A DNA stretch of 64,000 nt from Halorientalis marina (GTDB taxonomy: Archaea; Halobacteriota; Halobacteria; Halobacteriales; Haloarculaceae), in NCBI RefSeq assembly GCF_023028345.1, contig NZ_CP095487.1, positions 1,054,001 through 1,118,000 of the forward strand. Reading direction: 5' to 3'. Below are positions 7,762 through 15,700 of the stretch, piece after piece. The notes below the pieces were generated by a model. The model saw only the letters and a list, made by a program, of their open reading frames with translations. It was not told the origin of the DNA and did no database searches. Numbering within the stretch: position 1 is the first letter of the stretch; each line of letters begins with the position of its first letter. Position numbers and translations under genes: made by a program.

Positions 7762-9033
7762 ATGCCGCCCTCCGACGCTCTCGACCACGGCCGCCGCCGC
7801 TTTCTCAAGACCGGCGGTGCGACGCTCACCGTCGGACTGACGACCGCACTCGCTGGCTGTCAGTCGGGTATCCCCCCGCTCAGTGGCCAGTTGAACTTCG
7901 GCCGCATCGACGCCCCGCAACCGACCGCTGACGGCTACACCCGGTGGGTGCCCGCTGCCGCGGCGAGCCCGACGAGTGACGACGCCGACGAGGACGACGG
8001 GGTCGACCACGTCTGGCACGCACAGCCGGCACGGCTCACCGAGTCGCCGTTCGGCGCCGCCTCCCTGCCGGTGGGCATCACGACCGGGCGTCTCGACCAC
8101 TTCGGTGTCGGCTACCGGACCTACGAGCGTGCAGTCACGGCCCTCTCGTCGTCGGTCACCATCGCTGTCGGTGGCTTCGACCGGACGACTGTCGCCGACG
8201 CGGTCGACGGAACCGGCTACGAGGAACGTGGCGGGTACCGGGGCTGGGCGACCTACGGCCGCGACGACCTCCCGCGGAGCGTCGCGGTCGACGATAGCGT
8301 CCTGGTCTACGCACAGAGCGGCACTGACGAACCCGACACAGCCCGCCGGCGCGTCGAGACGACCATCGACGCCGGCGAGGGACGAGTGCCCCGCCAGACC
8401 GAGGCCGAACCCGCGTTCGCCACGCTGGTCGAACGAGCGGCGAGTCGACCCGGGAACTGGCTAGGCGTGTCCCCGTTCGGCGGGGTCGCCGGGTCGGACG
8501 GCCCCGAACTGGACTCGCTGGCCACGAGCTCGATCTCGTGGGACTTCGACGACGAGGCGGTCTACTTCGTCTACGACCTGGTCTTTCCCGAGGGGACTCA
8601 GGCGCCCGAGCGGGCGATCAAGGACTCGCTCCGGGGTCAGCGACGCGCCGTCGAATCCTCGCTGATCGACATCGAGACCGACGGGCGGTTCGCGAGGGTC
8701 GAACTCCGCCGGCCCGCGCGGACGGTCGACTCGAGCGGGCGCGGCGACGGCCACCCGCAGATCACGTGGGGCGTCGAGTACGACCGCACGAGCCAGCAGG
8801 TCACGGTCCGCCACGAGGCCGGCGAGACGGCGGACGCGGCGCGGCTGTCGATCGGGAACGTCGCACCTGAGGCGACGCCGTTCGCCAAGTTCGACCGGTT
8901 CGAGCCGGGCGACAGCGTGACGGTTCAGGTCGAGGACTCGGGTGGACTTCCGTTGCGGGTCGTCTACACGAGTCCGGACGGCGACTCGTCGATGACGCTG
9001 TTCTCCTACGACCCGGCGGAGGAAGATGCATGA
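7762..9033 (+). CDS. Tat-exported lipoprotein, function unknown
   Basis: A 423-residue secreted protein. The N-terminus has a twin-arginine signal (RRRFLKTGG, residues 11-19), a hydrophobic stretch and a lipobox LAGC with Cys33, so it is probably folded in the cytoplasm, exported by Tat and lipid-anchored outside. The mature part is acidic with no enzyme motif I recognise. The ATG at 7762 is chosen over a GTG 30 bp upstream because it places the Arg pair at the usual distance. A weak TATA (tattaa, 7725-7730) fits a nearly leaderless transcript. Likely co-transcribed with the following wHTH and membrane genes. Confidence 0.75.
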   Translation: MPPSDALDHGRRRFLKTGGATLTVGLTTALAGCQSGIPPLSGQLNFGRIDAPQPTADGYTRWVPAAAASPTSDDADEDDGVDHVWHAQPARLTESPFGAASLPVGITTGRLDHFGVGYRTYERAVTALSSSVTIAVGGFDRTTVADAVDGTGYEERGGYRGWATYGRDDLPRSVAVDDSVLVYAQSGTDEPDTARRRVETTIDAGEGRVPRQTEAEPAFATLVERAASRPGNWLGVSPFGGVAGSDGPELDSLATSSISWDFDDEAVYFVYDLVFPEGTQAPERAIKDSLRGQRRAVESSLIDIETDGRFARVELRRPARTVDSSGRGDGHPQITWGVEYDRTSQQVTVRHEAGETADAARLSIGNVAPEATPFAKFDRFEPGDSVTVQVEDSGGLPLRVVYTSPDGDSSMTLFSYDPAEEDA

Positions 9034-9096
9034 GAGCACAGCCAGCGATTCGCGGGGCACTGCCCCGCCGACGGGCGCGACGGATCGGAGGGGAGT

Positions 9097-9441
9097 GTGA
9101 GTGACGACCCCGACCTCGAGACCGTCGCCGAACTCCTCGACGACGCGTACGCCCGCGAAATCCTCACGGCCACGAGCATCGAACCCATGACCGCGAACCG
9201 ACTGAGCGAGCGCTGCGACGCCTCGCGCTCGACCGTCTACCGTCGCACCGAGCGTCTCGTCGACGCCGGCCTGCTCGGCGAGCGTACCCGTCCGCGAGCC
9301 GACGGCCACCACGACACCGTCTACTACGCGACACTCGACAGTGTCGAGGTCCGGCTGCGGGACGGCGAACTGCACGTCGAGGTCGACCGCGTGCGCGGCG
9401 ACCTCGCCGACGGCCTCACCGCGCTCTGGGAGAACCTATGA
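9097..9441 (+). CDS. Winged helix-turn-helix transcriptional regulator, ArsR-like
   Basis: A 114-residue DNA-binding protein. Residues about 8-65 form a wHTH: DDAYAREILTATSIEPMTANRLSER is interrupted here only by spacing, then the recognition-helix region CDASRSTVYRRTERLVDAGLL follows, and a wing RPRADGHHDTVYYATL ends the domain. Confidence 0.3.
   Translation: MSDDPDLETVAELLDDAYAREILTATSIEPMTANRLSERCDASRSTVYRRTERLVDAGLLGERTRPRADGHHDTVYYATLDSVEVRLRDGELHVEVDRVRGDLADGLTALWENL
9097..9441 (+). promoter_or_regulatory. Further note on the wHTH gene: Shine-Dalgarno and start choice
   Basis: The GTG start at 9097 follows a purine-rich GGAGGGGA (9087-9095), a plausible ribosome-binding site that is unusual in a window where most genes seem leaderless. 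The gene codes 114 residues with a wHTH in the first 65. The DNA-binding helix SRSTVYRRTERLVDAG and wing with HHDTVYYATL resemble ArsR-like regulators, and the C-terminal VEVDRVRGDLADGLTALWEN may dimerise. It begins 64 bp after the lipoprotein gene. Confidence 0.75.
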
Positions 9442-9782
9442 GGGTCGCCGGATTCAATCCCATCCAGCTTGCGGCGACCCTCGCGGCCGCCGGCACGGCC
9501 CTCGTTGGCCTGTTCATCGCGTATCACGCCTACCGCGGCCTGCGACGCAACGACAGCCGGGCGATGTGGTACCTCTCGGCCGGCCTCATCCTCGTGTTCG
9601 GCGTCACGTACGTCGTCGCGCTGGCCGGTCAGGGACTGATCACCGCCCGCGTCCTCCCCCTGCGATACCGCGACGCCTTCCGGCTCGGCGTCCGGCTCCT
9701 CCAGCTCGCCGGCCTGCTCTCTATCGCCTACTCGATGCAGTTGGCCGCGAGCGCGCCCGACGAGCAGGTTCGAAAGGACTAA
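9438..9782 (+). CDS. Small membrane protein partnered with the wHTH gene (DUF7521-like)
   Basis: A 114-residue protein with three hydrophobic segments, roughly 8-32, 45-68 and 84-104, separated by short basic loops (RGLRRNDSR, RYRDAFR), so probably three membrane helices. Its ATG overlaps the stop of the wHTH gene (ATGA), a pairing that recurs in haloarchaea. I recall it as DUF7521. It could be a membrane partner or signal sensor for the regulator, but nothing in the sequence proves that. It ends in a short polar tail (PDEQVRKD). Confidence 0.7.
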   Translation: MRVAGFNPIQLAATLAAAGTALVGLFIAYHAYRGLRRNDSRAMWYLSAGLILVFGVTYVVALAGQGLITARVLPLRYRDAFRLGVRLLQLAGLLSIAYSMQLAASAPDEQVRKD

Positions 9783-9807
9783 TCGCCGGCGAGCAGAAGC
9801 GCCACGC

Positions 9808-10098
9808 ATGGCCGAGGACGAGGAACCCGAAGAAGAAGAGGAACCCGCCGTCGAACTGGGCGAGGGCGAATCGGTCGAGGGCGTCCCGCTCGCGCAGGTG
9901 TCGGCCCGGCTGATGTGGGGCATCGAGGAGAGCGAACTCCGGCGCCGCGAGGGCGACACCGTCATTCGCACGCCGGACGGCCCCCGCGAACTCGGCGACG
10001 TACTCGACGAGGTCGATATCCCCTACTTCGAGAAGCGACAGGAGTTCGAGGACGCGGTCCGCGAGGTCGTCGGCACCGGCCCGGTTCCGACCGAGTGA
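9808..10098 (+). CDS. Small acidic conserved protein (DUF5789-like)
   Basis: A 96-residue, very acidic cytosolic protein. It opens with a Glu-rich stretch, followed by the conserved core VELGEGESVEGVPLAQVSARL and VIRTPDGPRELGDVLDEVD, and ends VVGTGPVPTE. This pattern matches a haloarchaeal family I remember as DUF5789. Function unknown. It lies 25 bp after the membrane protein gene in the same direction and 37 bp before the convergent kinase-like gene. Confidence 0.3.
   Translation: MAEDEEPEEEEEPAVELGEGESVEGVPLAQVSARLMWGIEESELRRREGDTVIRTPDGPRELGDVLDEVDIPYFEKRQEFEDAVREVVGTGPVPTE
9808..10098 (+). other. Further note on the small acidic protein
   Basis: Identification as a DUF5789-type protein rests on the whole 96-residue pattern, including LMWGIEESELRRREGDTVIR and IPYFEKRQEFEDAVREVVG. 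Members are short, soluble and confined to haloarchaea as far as I recall. The gene is real by length, composition and spacing (25 bp after the previous stop). Confidence 0.8.
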
Positions 10099-10135
10099 CG
10101 GTCCCCAGCGGCCACCGTTTCACGGACCTCGCGGC

Positions 10136-10750
10136 TCAGATGTCCAAGTCCGGCGTGGGGAACGCTCCCTCGTCGACTTCGGGGTCGTACTCCCGGATAG
10201 CCGCGAGGACGAGGTCGAGCGTCCCCTCGGGGCTCCACCGAGCGGTGTTTATCGAGAGGTCGTAGATCGACCGGTCGGTGATGTCGATGTCGTAGTAGGA
10301 CTCGTAGCGGTCGGCCTCGATGACCTCCCGGACGAGCATCTCGGCGCGGCCCTCCTCGCGGTCGCTGGTCCGTTCGACCCGGACCTCCTCCGGGGCGTCG
10401 AGCCAGATCCGGAGGTCGGCGCGGTTCCCGGCGAGCCAGCCCGCGAGCCGGGATTCGAGGACGAACGCCTTGTTCGCGGTCCCCCACTTCTCCGCGATGG
10501 TCTGGAGCCGGCGGTCGAGCGCCCGGTCGATCTCGTCGGACTCGCCTGCTTTCGCCCCCAGTTGGTTGAGGCTCATGTCGCGGTCCTCGGCGATCTCCCG
10601 GAACACCTCGCCGCCGGAGGCGAAGCCACAGTCGAGCGTCTCGGCCAGCCCCTTCGCGAGCGTGGTGCCGCCACACCCCGGCGGCCCCGAAATCGTGATG
10701 AACAGGTTCGTCTCGCTCAACGTCCGTTCGCTCGGCGCGGCCTCTGACAT
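10136..10750 (-). CDS. Cytidylate-kinase-like protein with altered P-loop
   Basis: A 204-residue protein of the archaeal (d)CMP kinase fold. After a 20-residue extension the P-loop reads ISGPPGCGGTTLAKGLAE. The position normally held by the Walker A lysine is glycine, checked in the DNA (GGC GGC ACC ACG). Other family features remain: FASGGEVFREIAEDR, the substrate-binding VLESRLAGWLAG, LRIWLDAP, and YYDIDITDRSIYDLSINT. Haloarchaea usually have a separate, canonical Cmk encoded among ribosomal genes, so this is probably a divergent paralogue. Kinase activity is doubtful. The start at 10750 (MSEAAPSERT) is uncertain; an ATG lies four codons upstream. Confidence 0.75.
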   Translation of the reverse strand: MSEAAPSERTLSETNLFITISGPPGCGGTTLAKGLAETLDCGFASGGEVFREIAEDRDMSLNQLGAKAGESDEIDRALDRRLQTIAEKWGTANKAFVLESRLAGWLAGNRADLRIWLDAPEEVRVERTSDREEGRAEMLVREVIEADRYESYYDIDITDRSIYDLSINTARWSPEGTLDLVLAAIREYDPEVDEGAFPTPDLDI

Positions 10751-10858
10751 ATGGCGTGGCATTGACAGCGGGCGCGGATAAGGTCGGGGGGACCCGACGG
10801 GACCGCGACCCCGTACCGTGACGGCAGGCTTTTGCCCTTCGCACAATTCTATATGGGT

Positions 10859-11296
10859 ATGACGCTCCCGATTGATCCGGCGACACTGGACTCCGACGAC
10901 TTCGGCGAGAAGCAGGCCGTCCTGGAGATGGGCCACGAAGAAGCGATCGAACACACCCGCGAAGTGTTTGCGGACGCGGGCTTCGGCGTGGCGGTCGAGT
11001 TCTCCGTTTCGGACATGCTCGCGGAGAAGATCGACGCGAACCGCGACCCGTACTACGTGCTCGGTGCGTGCAATCCCGAGGTGGCCGACCGGGCGCTCGA
11101 CGAGTGTATGCAACTCGGCGGGCTGATGCCGTGTAACGTCGTCGTCTGGGAGGAAGAGCCCGGTCGACAGCGGGTCTATCACCTCTCGATCATGAAAGTC
11201 GCGCGCCTGGTCGGCATGGCCGAGGACGACGAGGCCTGGCAGGACATCGTCGACACGACCGGCGAACTGGTCGAAGAGGCGTTCGAGAACCTCTGA
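10859..11296 (+). CDS. DUF302 domain protein
   Basis: A 145-residue cytosolic protein made almost entirely of one DUF302 domain. It shows a two-layer alpha/beta pattern with the conserved DPYYVLGACNPEVADRAL and LMPCNVVVWEEEPGRQRV segments. The two cysteines (GACNP and LMPCN) are the only ones and are conserved in the family as I know it. DUF302 proteins bind ligands or act in stress and thiol-related contexts, but no activity can be assigned. Two in-frame ATGs (10853 and 10859) are possible; the second begins at MTLPIDP, the usual N-terminus. A TATA-like gcttttg lies about 25 bp upstream. It is divergent from the kinase-like gene. Confidence 0.85.
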   Translation: MTLPIDPATLDSDDFGEKQAVLEMGHEEAIEHTREVFADAGFGVAVEFSVSDMLAEKIDANRDPYYVLGACNPEVADRALDECMQLGGLMPCNVVVWEEEPGRQRVYHLSIMKVARLVGMAEDDEAWQDIVDTTGELVEEAFENL

Positions 11297-11300
11297 GGCG

Positions 11301-12560
11301 TCACGAGAAGTCGCTCAACTGCGCCTGCAGACCCGAGACCATCCCCGATTTCCGGCGCAACTCGGCCAGCGAGACGGGGAAGTGCGGCGCGAGGTCGCGG
11401 ATGGCGTCGTGGAACGACTCGGCGACGCCGTGCTCGCCGTCGAAGGCGTGCCGTATCCCCTCGCGGATCTGCCAGACGCCGACGGGCGCCCAGTACTCCG
11501 GCGAGGCGTGCCGGACGACGAGGACCTTCGCCTGCCGGCCTCGCTCTTCGAGATGTTCGAGGACGCCGAGCCGCGTGGCGTAGTAGGCGCCGGAGGTCTC
11601 GTCGACGTAGGCGGTCCGTCCCTCGTAGCCCTCGCTGTCGGCGGCCATGTACATCCCCGCGTCGGGGTCGGGGTTCCAGATGCTCCCCGGGGCTTTCAGC
11701 TCCACCAGCTCGAACTCCCACTTGCCGGGGGTCATGATGATCCAGTAGGCGTTGCCCATGTAGTCGTTGCGCCGGACCTCCGTCTGGTCGATGCTCGGGG
11801 CGTTGCGGATGCCCCCGCGGAGGTACTGGGAAACGGTGTCGTCGACGGCGGTGATCGACCAGCGCGTGGGGACGAGTCGGCGGTTCTCGCCACGACCGAG
11901 CGCGCCCGCCGAGAGGATCTCCTTGATGTCGTACACGTCGAACCCGCGGCGGTAGAGGTAGGTGATGGCGCCCTCGGCCTGCCAGTCGTCGTCTTCGAGG
12001 GTCTTCTCGACGGCCCTGGGCACGGAGGGGTTCTCCGCGAGGTCGGCCGACCGCGCCCTGGCCCGTGGCCCGCGCGGCGCGCCGATGTCGTCGACGTCCA
12101 CGTCGAGGTCCGGCTCGCCGTCGAGCCCGATCTCCACGTCGACCGGACTGTCCGCGATGGCGACCTCGCGCTGGGTGCCGACGAAGCCGTCCCAGACGTC
12201 GTTCACGTCCACGCTGGCAGAGCGCGTGGAGTTCAACAGACCCGTCCGGCGCTGGAACACGTCGTCGATGGAGTAGCCCTGCTGGTACCACTCGCCGCTG
12301 GTGACGAAGTCGGTGGGGTCGGTGTCGGGGCCGCCGACCGGCGACAGCACCCCGGTCGAGACGTTCGGGTAGTTCGAGCGGCCGACGAAGATGGAGGGCG
12401 CGGTGGAACCGAAGAGCGAGTCCCCCTGGACGGTCTCGTCGAGCTGTTGCTCCACGTCGTCCAGGTACTCGGTGATGGCGTAGGACTTCTCCTCGGCGAG
12501 GCGCCGGAGGTCGGCGGCCTCGTCGCGCTGGAAGTCGTCGATGAACTCGTCGAGCCGCAT
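11301..12560 (-). CDS. nreA: DNA repair protein NreA
   Basis: NreA is an archaeal PCNA-interacting protein needed for survival of DNA damage. The 419-residue protein has the family hallmarks: APSIFVGRSNYPNVSTG near residue 54, the central region with YLYRRGFDVYDIKEIL, and the conserved WAPVGVWQIREGIRHAF near the C-terminus. It ends QAQLSDFS, a PIP-box-like tail (Q-x-x-L-x-x-F) for PCNA binding; Haloferax and Archaeoglobus Nre proteins carry such a motif. The final aromatic residue of a classical PIP box is replaced by Ser. It is convergent with the DUF302 gene (4 bp apart) and 81 bp downstream of tfb in the same direction. Confidence 0.92.
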   Translation of the reverse strand: MRLDEFIDDFQRDEAADLRRLAEEKSYAITEYLDDVEQQLDETVQGDSLFGSTAPSIFVGRSNYPNVSTGVLSPVGGPDTDPTDFVTSGEWYQQGYSIDDVFQRRTGLLNSTRSASVDVNDVWDGFVGTQREVAIADSPVDVEIGLDGEPDLDVDVDDIGAPRGPRARARSADLAENPSVPRAVEKTLEDDDWQAEGAITYLYRRGFDVYDIKEILSAGALGRGENRRLVPTRWSITAVDDTVSQYLRGGIRNAPSIDQTEVRRNDYMGNAYWIIMTPGKWEFELVELKAPGSIWNPDPDAGMYMAADSEGYEGRTAYVDETSGAYYATRLGVLEHLEERGRQAKVLVVRHASPEYWAPVGVWQIREGIRHAFDGEHGVAESFHDAIRDLAPHFPVSLAELRRKSGMVSGLQAQLSDFS

Positions 12561-12641
12561 CTACCGGGCGTTGGTCGTTCGCCGGTATGAATCTTCAGGT
12601 GCGGCGCTCGCGTCGCGAGCGACGAAAAGCGGGCAGCGGCT

Positions 12642-13607
12642 CTAGCTGTGGATGCCCATCGCCTCGATCTGTTCCTGATAGCGGTTCCGGATGGTGACCT
12701 CGGTGACCTGAGCAACGTCGGCGACCTCCCGCTGGGTCTTTTTCTCGTTGCAGAGCAGGGAGGCGGCGTAGATGGCGGCGGCGGCGTAGCCCGTCGGGGA
12801 TTTCCCCGAGAGGAGCCCCTTCTCGGCGGTGGTCTCGATGATCTCGTTGGCCTTGGTCTGGACTTCCTCGCTGAGTTCGAGTTCGGAACAGAAGCGGGGG
12901 ACGTACTTCTTGGGGTCGACCGGCTCCATCTCCAGGCCGAGTTCCTGTGAGATGTAGCGATAGGTACGGCCGATCTCCTTGCGTTCGACGCGGGAGACCT
13001 CCGAAATCTCCTCCAGCGAGCGCGGAATCCCCTCCTTCCGGCAGGCGGCATACAGCGCAGAGGTAGCGACGCCCTCGATGGACCGGCCGCGGATCAGGTC
13101 CTCGCTGAGGGCGCGTCGGTAGATGACGGAGGCGACCTCACGAACCGAACGGGGGACGCCCAGGGCGGAGGCCATGCGGTCGATCTCCGAGAGCGCGAAC
13201 TGGAGGTTGCGTTCGCCGGCGTCTTTCGTGCGGATGCGTTCCTGCCACTTCCGCAGACGGTGCATCTGCGAGCGTTTCTTCGAGGAAATCGAACGGCCGT
13301 AGGCGTCCTTGTCCTTCCAGTCGATGGTCGTCGTCAGCCCCTTGTCGTGCATCGTCTTCGTCGTCGGTGCCCCGACGCGGGACTTGTTCTGGCGCTCCTG
13401 ATGATTGAACGCCCGCCACTCGGGCCCCGGGTCGATGTTCCCCTCCTCGACGACGAGCCCACAGTCGTCACAGATCAACTCCCCGCGGTCCGCGTCCTTC
13501 ACTAACTCCTCGGACTCACACTCCGGACAGGTGCGCACACCCTCGCTGTCCGCTCGTTCACTCTCGGATTCGCGCTCGCGCTCCCGCTGACGGGTGGACC
13601 GTGTCAT
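12642..13607 (-). CDS. tfb: Transcription initiation factor IIB
   Basis: TFB recruits archaeal RNA polymerase to TBP-bound promoters and sets transcription direction through the BRE. The 321-residue protein has a charged N-terminal extension, a Cys4 zinc ribbon (CPEC and CDDC, residues about 27-49) and a B-reader/linker region ([20 protein letters not shown]). Two cyclin repeats follow (about 125-215 and 220-315), ending in the [24 protein letters not shown]. Haloarchaea have many tfb paralogues; which one this is cannot be told from sequence alone. A TATA element lies about 30 bp upstream of the ATG, indicating a short or absent leader. Confidence 0.96.
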   Translation of the reverse strand: MTRSTRQRERERESESERADSEGVRTCPECESEELVKDADRGELICDDCGLVVEEGNIDPGPEWRAFNHQERQNKSRVGAPTTKTMHDKGLTTTIDWKDKDAYGRSISSKKRSQMHRLRKWQERIRTKDAGERNLQFALSEIDRMASALGVPRSVREVASVIYRRALSEDLIRGRSIEGVATSALYAACRKEGIPRSLEEISEVSRVERKEIGRTYRYISQELGLEMEPVDPKKYVPRFCSELELSEEVQTKANEIIETTAEKGLLSGKSPTGYAAAAIYAASLLCNEKKTQREVADVAQVTEVTIRNRYQEQIEAMGIHS

Positions 13608-13636
13608 CGCACTTTTATGATAGTAGCGTGGTCGGA

Positions 13637-13644
13637 CTTAAATT
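13637..13644 (-). promoter_or_regulatory. TATA element of tfb
   Basis: On the minus strand the sequence AATTTAAG lies 30-37 bp before the tfb ATG. Another A+T-rich stretch (cataaaag, 13609-13617) is too close to the start codon to be the TATA box. The 190-bp space to rnhA otherwise holds only G+C-rich repeats of ccggt/accgg. Confidence 0.6.
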
Positions 13645-13797
13645 CTTGGACAAATACTTTATGGTTTCCGGTGAGGCGTCAGACGTTACGCCGGGCGGCG
13701 GTTCGAGCCGAGTCGCGGGTTTCGGGCCGAAACCGGTACCGGTTACGCCGCTACGGGACCACAAGCGGTAACTCCGGGCGGCGATTGGCTGGGTGTA

Positions 13798-14391
13798 ATG
13801 CCGGTCATCGAGTGTGACCCGTCCGCGGCGCGGGAGCGACTGGAAGCCGCCGGTGTCGACGTCGAGACGGGGAACACGGACCACGAGCGCTGGCGGGCGA
13901 GCCACGACGGCGCGACTGCAGTGGCCTACGACGACAAGGTCGTGATCCAGGGCGAACGCCCCGAGGGGGTCGAGGCCCTGCTCCGCGACGGAGGTGGACG
14001 TGCCCACGTGTACTTCGACGGTGCCGCCCGGGGAAACCCCGGGCCGGCGGCCGTCGGGTGGGTGATCGTCACGGGCGACGGCATCGCGACCGAGGGCAAC
14101 CGGACCATCGGGCGGGCGACGAACAACCGCGCCGAGTACGAGGCGCTGGTCGCGGCCCTGGAGGTCGCCCGCGACTACGGCTTCGACGAGGTGGAGATCC
14201 GGGGCGACTCGGAACTGATCGTCAAGCAGGTCCGCGGTGAGTACGACACCAACGACCCCGACCTGCGCGAGCGGCGGGTCCGGGTCCACGAACTCCTCCG
14301 CGAGTTCGACGACTGGTCCATCACGCACGTTCCGCGGGAGATAAACGAACGCGCCGACGAACTTGCAAACGACGCACTCGACGATGACTGA
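13798..14391 (+). CDS. rnhA: Ribonuclease HI
   Basis: Cleaves the RNA strand of RNA-DNA hybrids, for example R-loops and Okazaki primers. The 197-residue protein has an N-terminal extension of about 67 residues typical of haloarchaeal enzymes, then the RNase H fold. The four metal-binding acids are Asp74 (YFDGAARGNPGP), Glu113 (NNRAEYEAL), Asp137 (RGDSEL) and Asp187 (NERADELAN). The basic protrusion of E. coli RNase HI is absent, as in archaeal enzymes. The next gene starts inside its last codons (ATG at 14384, stop 14389-14391). Confidence 0.94.
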   Translation: MPVIECDPSAARERLEAAGVDVETGNTDHERWRASHDGATAVAYDDKVVIQGERPEGVEALLRDGGGRAHVYFDGAARGNPGPAAVGWVIVTGDGIATEGNRTIGRATNNRAEYEALVAALEVARDYGFDEVEIRGDSELIVKQVRGEYDTNDPDLRERRVRVHELLREFDDWSITHVPREINERADELANDALDDD

Positions 14392-15055
14392 ACACGACGC
14401 GGACCGACCAGACGCGGCGACGGACGACCGGGCGACGGACGACGGAGGCGACGACCGGGCAGCGGACGCGACCGAGGAGCGTTCGGCAACCGACGCGGAG
14501 CAGGAAGTCCCCCCGGACGTAATCGACGAGGTCGAGCGCCTCACGCGCCTCGCGCGGGCCGCGGTCGACGAGAACGAGGCCGCGGCCTACCGGGCGGAGC
14601 GCGACGACCTCGTTTCGACCCACGACTTCGAGGCACGGGTCCGCGAGGACGAGGCACGCGACACGCTCGTCCTCTACCCCGCGGAGTGGATCGACGAGGA
14701 CGGACTGATCCGGCGCGAGCGGATCGAGGACGTGGACCGCGGTATCGAGCGGCCGCTCGAAGGGCCCGGTGTCGGTGACGACTGGGAGGAAATCGAGGCG
14801 TACAACAGCGAGGTCGTCGAGCGAGTCGCCGACGAACACGGCGAGCACCACGCCGCGAACGCCCGGGCGTTCGCCGATTTCATGGGCAACCACCGCGCCA
14901 GCCCGCTCGACGACGCGACCGACGACGATGTCGCGGAGTTCCTCGACGAGTACTACCCGCGGAACGTGTGGCCGACGGACGAACAGCGCGAAGTGGTGGC
15001 TGAATCGGTCGAACTCGCGCTCGAAACTGCCGAGTCTACTGGGCCTGTTCGATGA
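14384..15055 (+). CDS. RnhA-linked acidic protein (DUF7108-like)
   Basis: A 223-residue soluble protein with an Asp/Glu/Ala-rich disordered N-terminal third (to about residue 45), then a helical domain: VIDEVERLTRLARAAVDENEAAAYRAER, followed in the protein by LVLYPAEWIDEDGLIRRE and a C-terminal EEYYPRNVWP-like segment. Confidence 0.3.
   Translation: MTEHDADRPDAATDDRATDDGGDDRAADATEERSATDAEQEVPPDVIDEVERLTRLARAAVDENEAAAYRAERDDLVSTHDFEARVREDEARDTLVLYPAEWIDEDGLIRRERIEDVDRGIERPLEGPGVGDDWEEIEAYNSEVVERVADEHGEHHAANARAFADFMGNHRASPLDDATDDDVAEFLDEYYPRNVWPTDEQREVVAESVELALETAESTGPVR
14384..15055 (+). other. Further note on the rnhA-linked acidic protein
   Basis: The 223-residue product is encoded by an ATG inside the last codons of rnhA, so translation is coupled. 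Its folded part contains AYRAERDDLVSTHDFEARV, TLVLYPAEWIDEDGLIRRE, EHHAANARAFADFMGNHR and LDEYYPRNVWPTDEQRE. No catalytic motif is recognised. I recall it as DUF7108, with a recurrent link to rnhA in haloarchaea. Its 3' end overlaps the convergent padR gene by 20 bp. Confidence 0.7.
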
Positions 15056-15395
15056 GGTCCTGCAGTTCCGCCGCTCGCTCGTCGTCGGTGACGAACCGGC
15101 CGAACTCCCAGGCGAACTGTTCGAGGAGCGTGTCGTGGCCCGTCTCGGTCAGCGCGTACTGGTTCGTCCGCTTGTCCAGTTCGCTCTTCTCGACCAGCCC
15201 CATCTCGACCAGCTCGTCCAAGTTCGGGTAGAGGCGACCGTGGTTGACCTCCGAGTCGTAGTAGGACTCCAGTTCGCGCTTGATCGCCAGTCCGTACCGT
15301 GGCTCCTCGGCCAGGATGGTCAGAATGTTCTGTTGAAACGCGGTGAGTTCGCTCGCGACGCCTGACTGTTCAGTGACGGTTTGTGACTCTGACAT
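15036..15395 (-). CDS. PadR family transcriptional regulator
   Basis: A 119-residue winged-helix regulator of the short PadR type. After about 15 residues the wHTH runs FQQNILTILAEEPRYGLAIK, then the characteristic GRLYPNLDELVEMGLVEKSE recognition helix and turn, and the wing KRTNQYALTETGHDTL. A C-terminal helix supports dimerisation. Family members often repress their own promoters and efflux or stress genes. Here a perfect TTAGCTAA palindrome sits right before the start codon. Its 3' end overlaps the convergent upstream gene by 20 bp, so antisense interference is possible. Confidence 0.9.
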   Translation of the reverse strand: MSESQTVTEQSGVASELTAFQQNILTILAEEPRYGLAIKRELESYYDSEVNHGRLYPNLDELVEMGLVEKSELDKRTNQYALTETGHDTLLEQFAWEFGRFVTDDERAAELQDLIEQAQ

Positions 15396-15396
15396 A

Positions 15397-15424
15397 GTTA
15401 GCTAAATGTCACCTGGCTATTTAA
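15397..15424 (-). promoter_or_regulatory. padR promoter with palindromic operator candidate
   Basis: On the minus strand GTTAAATAG (15416-15424) is a TATA box 21-29 bp before the padR ATG. Between it and the ATG lies the perfect 8-bp palindrome TTAGCTAA (15397-15404), at about the expected transcription start, a good place for autorepression. Operator function is inferred. Confidence 0.55.
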
Positions 15425-15700
15425 CACTTTTTGCCCGTCGGGCAGTTTATTCGAGATTCGACCCCTCTGGGTTCGGTTTTTCACTGTCGCTCTTTCGATT
15501 CGACCAGTCCGTGTTACCACTTGGTGGCGGAACACCGACTCCGAGATGTCCGGGAAATGACTATATGTGGCGGTGCCGGATTCGGTGACTGGCGCGCCGC
15601 TCGTATGTGGTTCGATGGCCGGCTCTCGCTGGTCGTGGCTGCCGACGGGATCGGACTCAGGTCGAAAGGACTTTTGGACCGCCTGCCACAGACGCGGACG
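15425..15700. other. Intergenic region between padR and ppa
   Basis: About 276 bp with no convincing gene. The plus-strand reading frame of ppa is open through it but has no family similarity there. A TATA-like gactatatg (15557-15565) and cttttgg (15671-15677, about 27 bp before the ppa start) are visible; the latter is the likely ppa promoter. I see no tRNA or strong hairpin. Confidence 0.5.

Noticed and set aside
13690-13720. tRNA-like GGTTCGAGCC near rnhA
   Set aside because: The flanking bases form CGGC/GCCG around the loop instead of a T-arm, and no other arms are present.
15425-15700. N-terminal extension of the pyrophosphatase
   Set aside because: The frame is open, but the protein would begin with residues unlike any pyrophosphatase, and a TATA-like box precedes the ATG at 15701.
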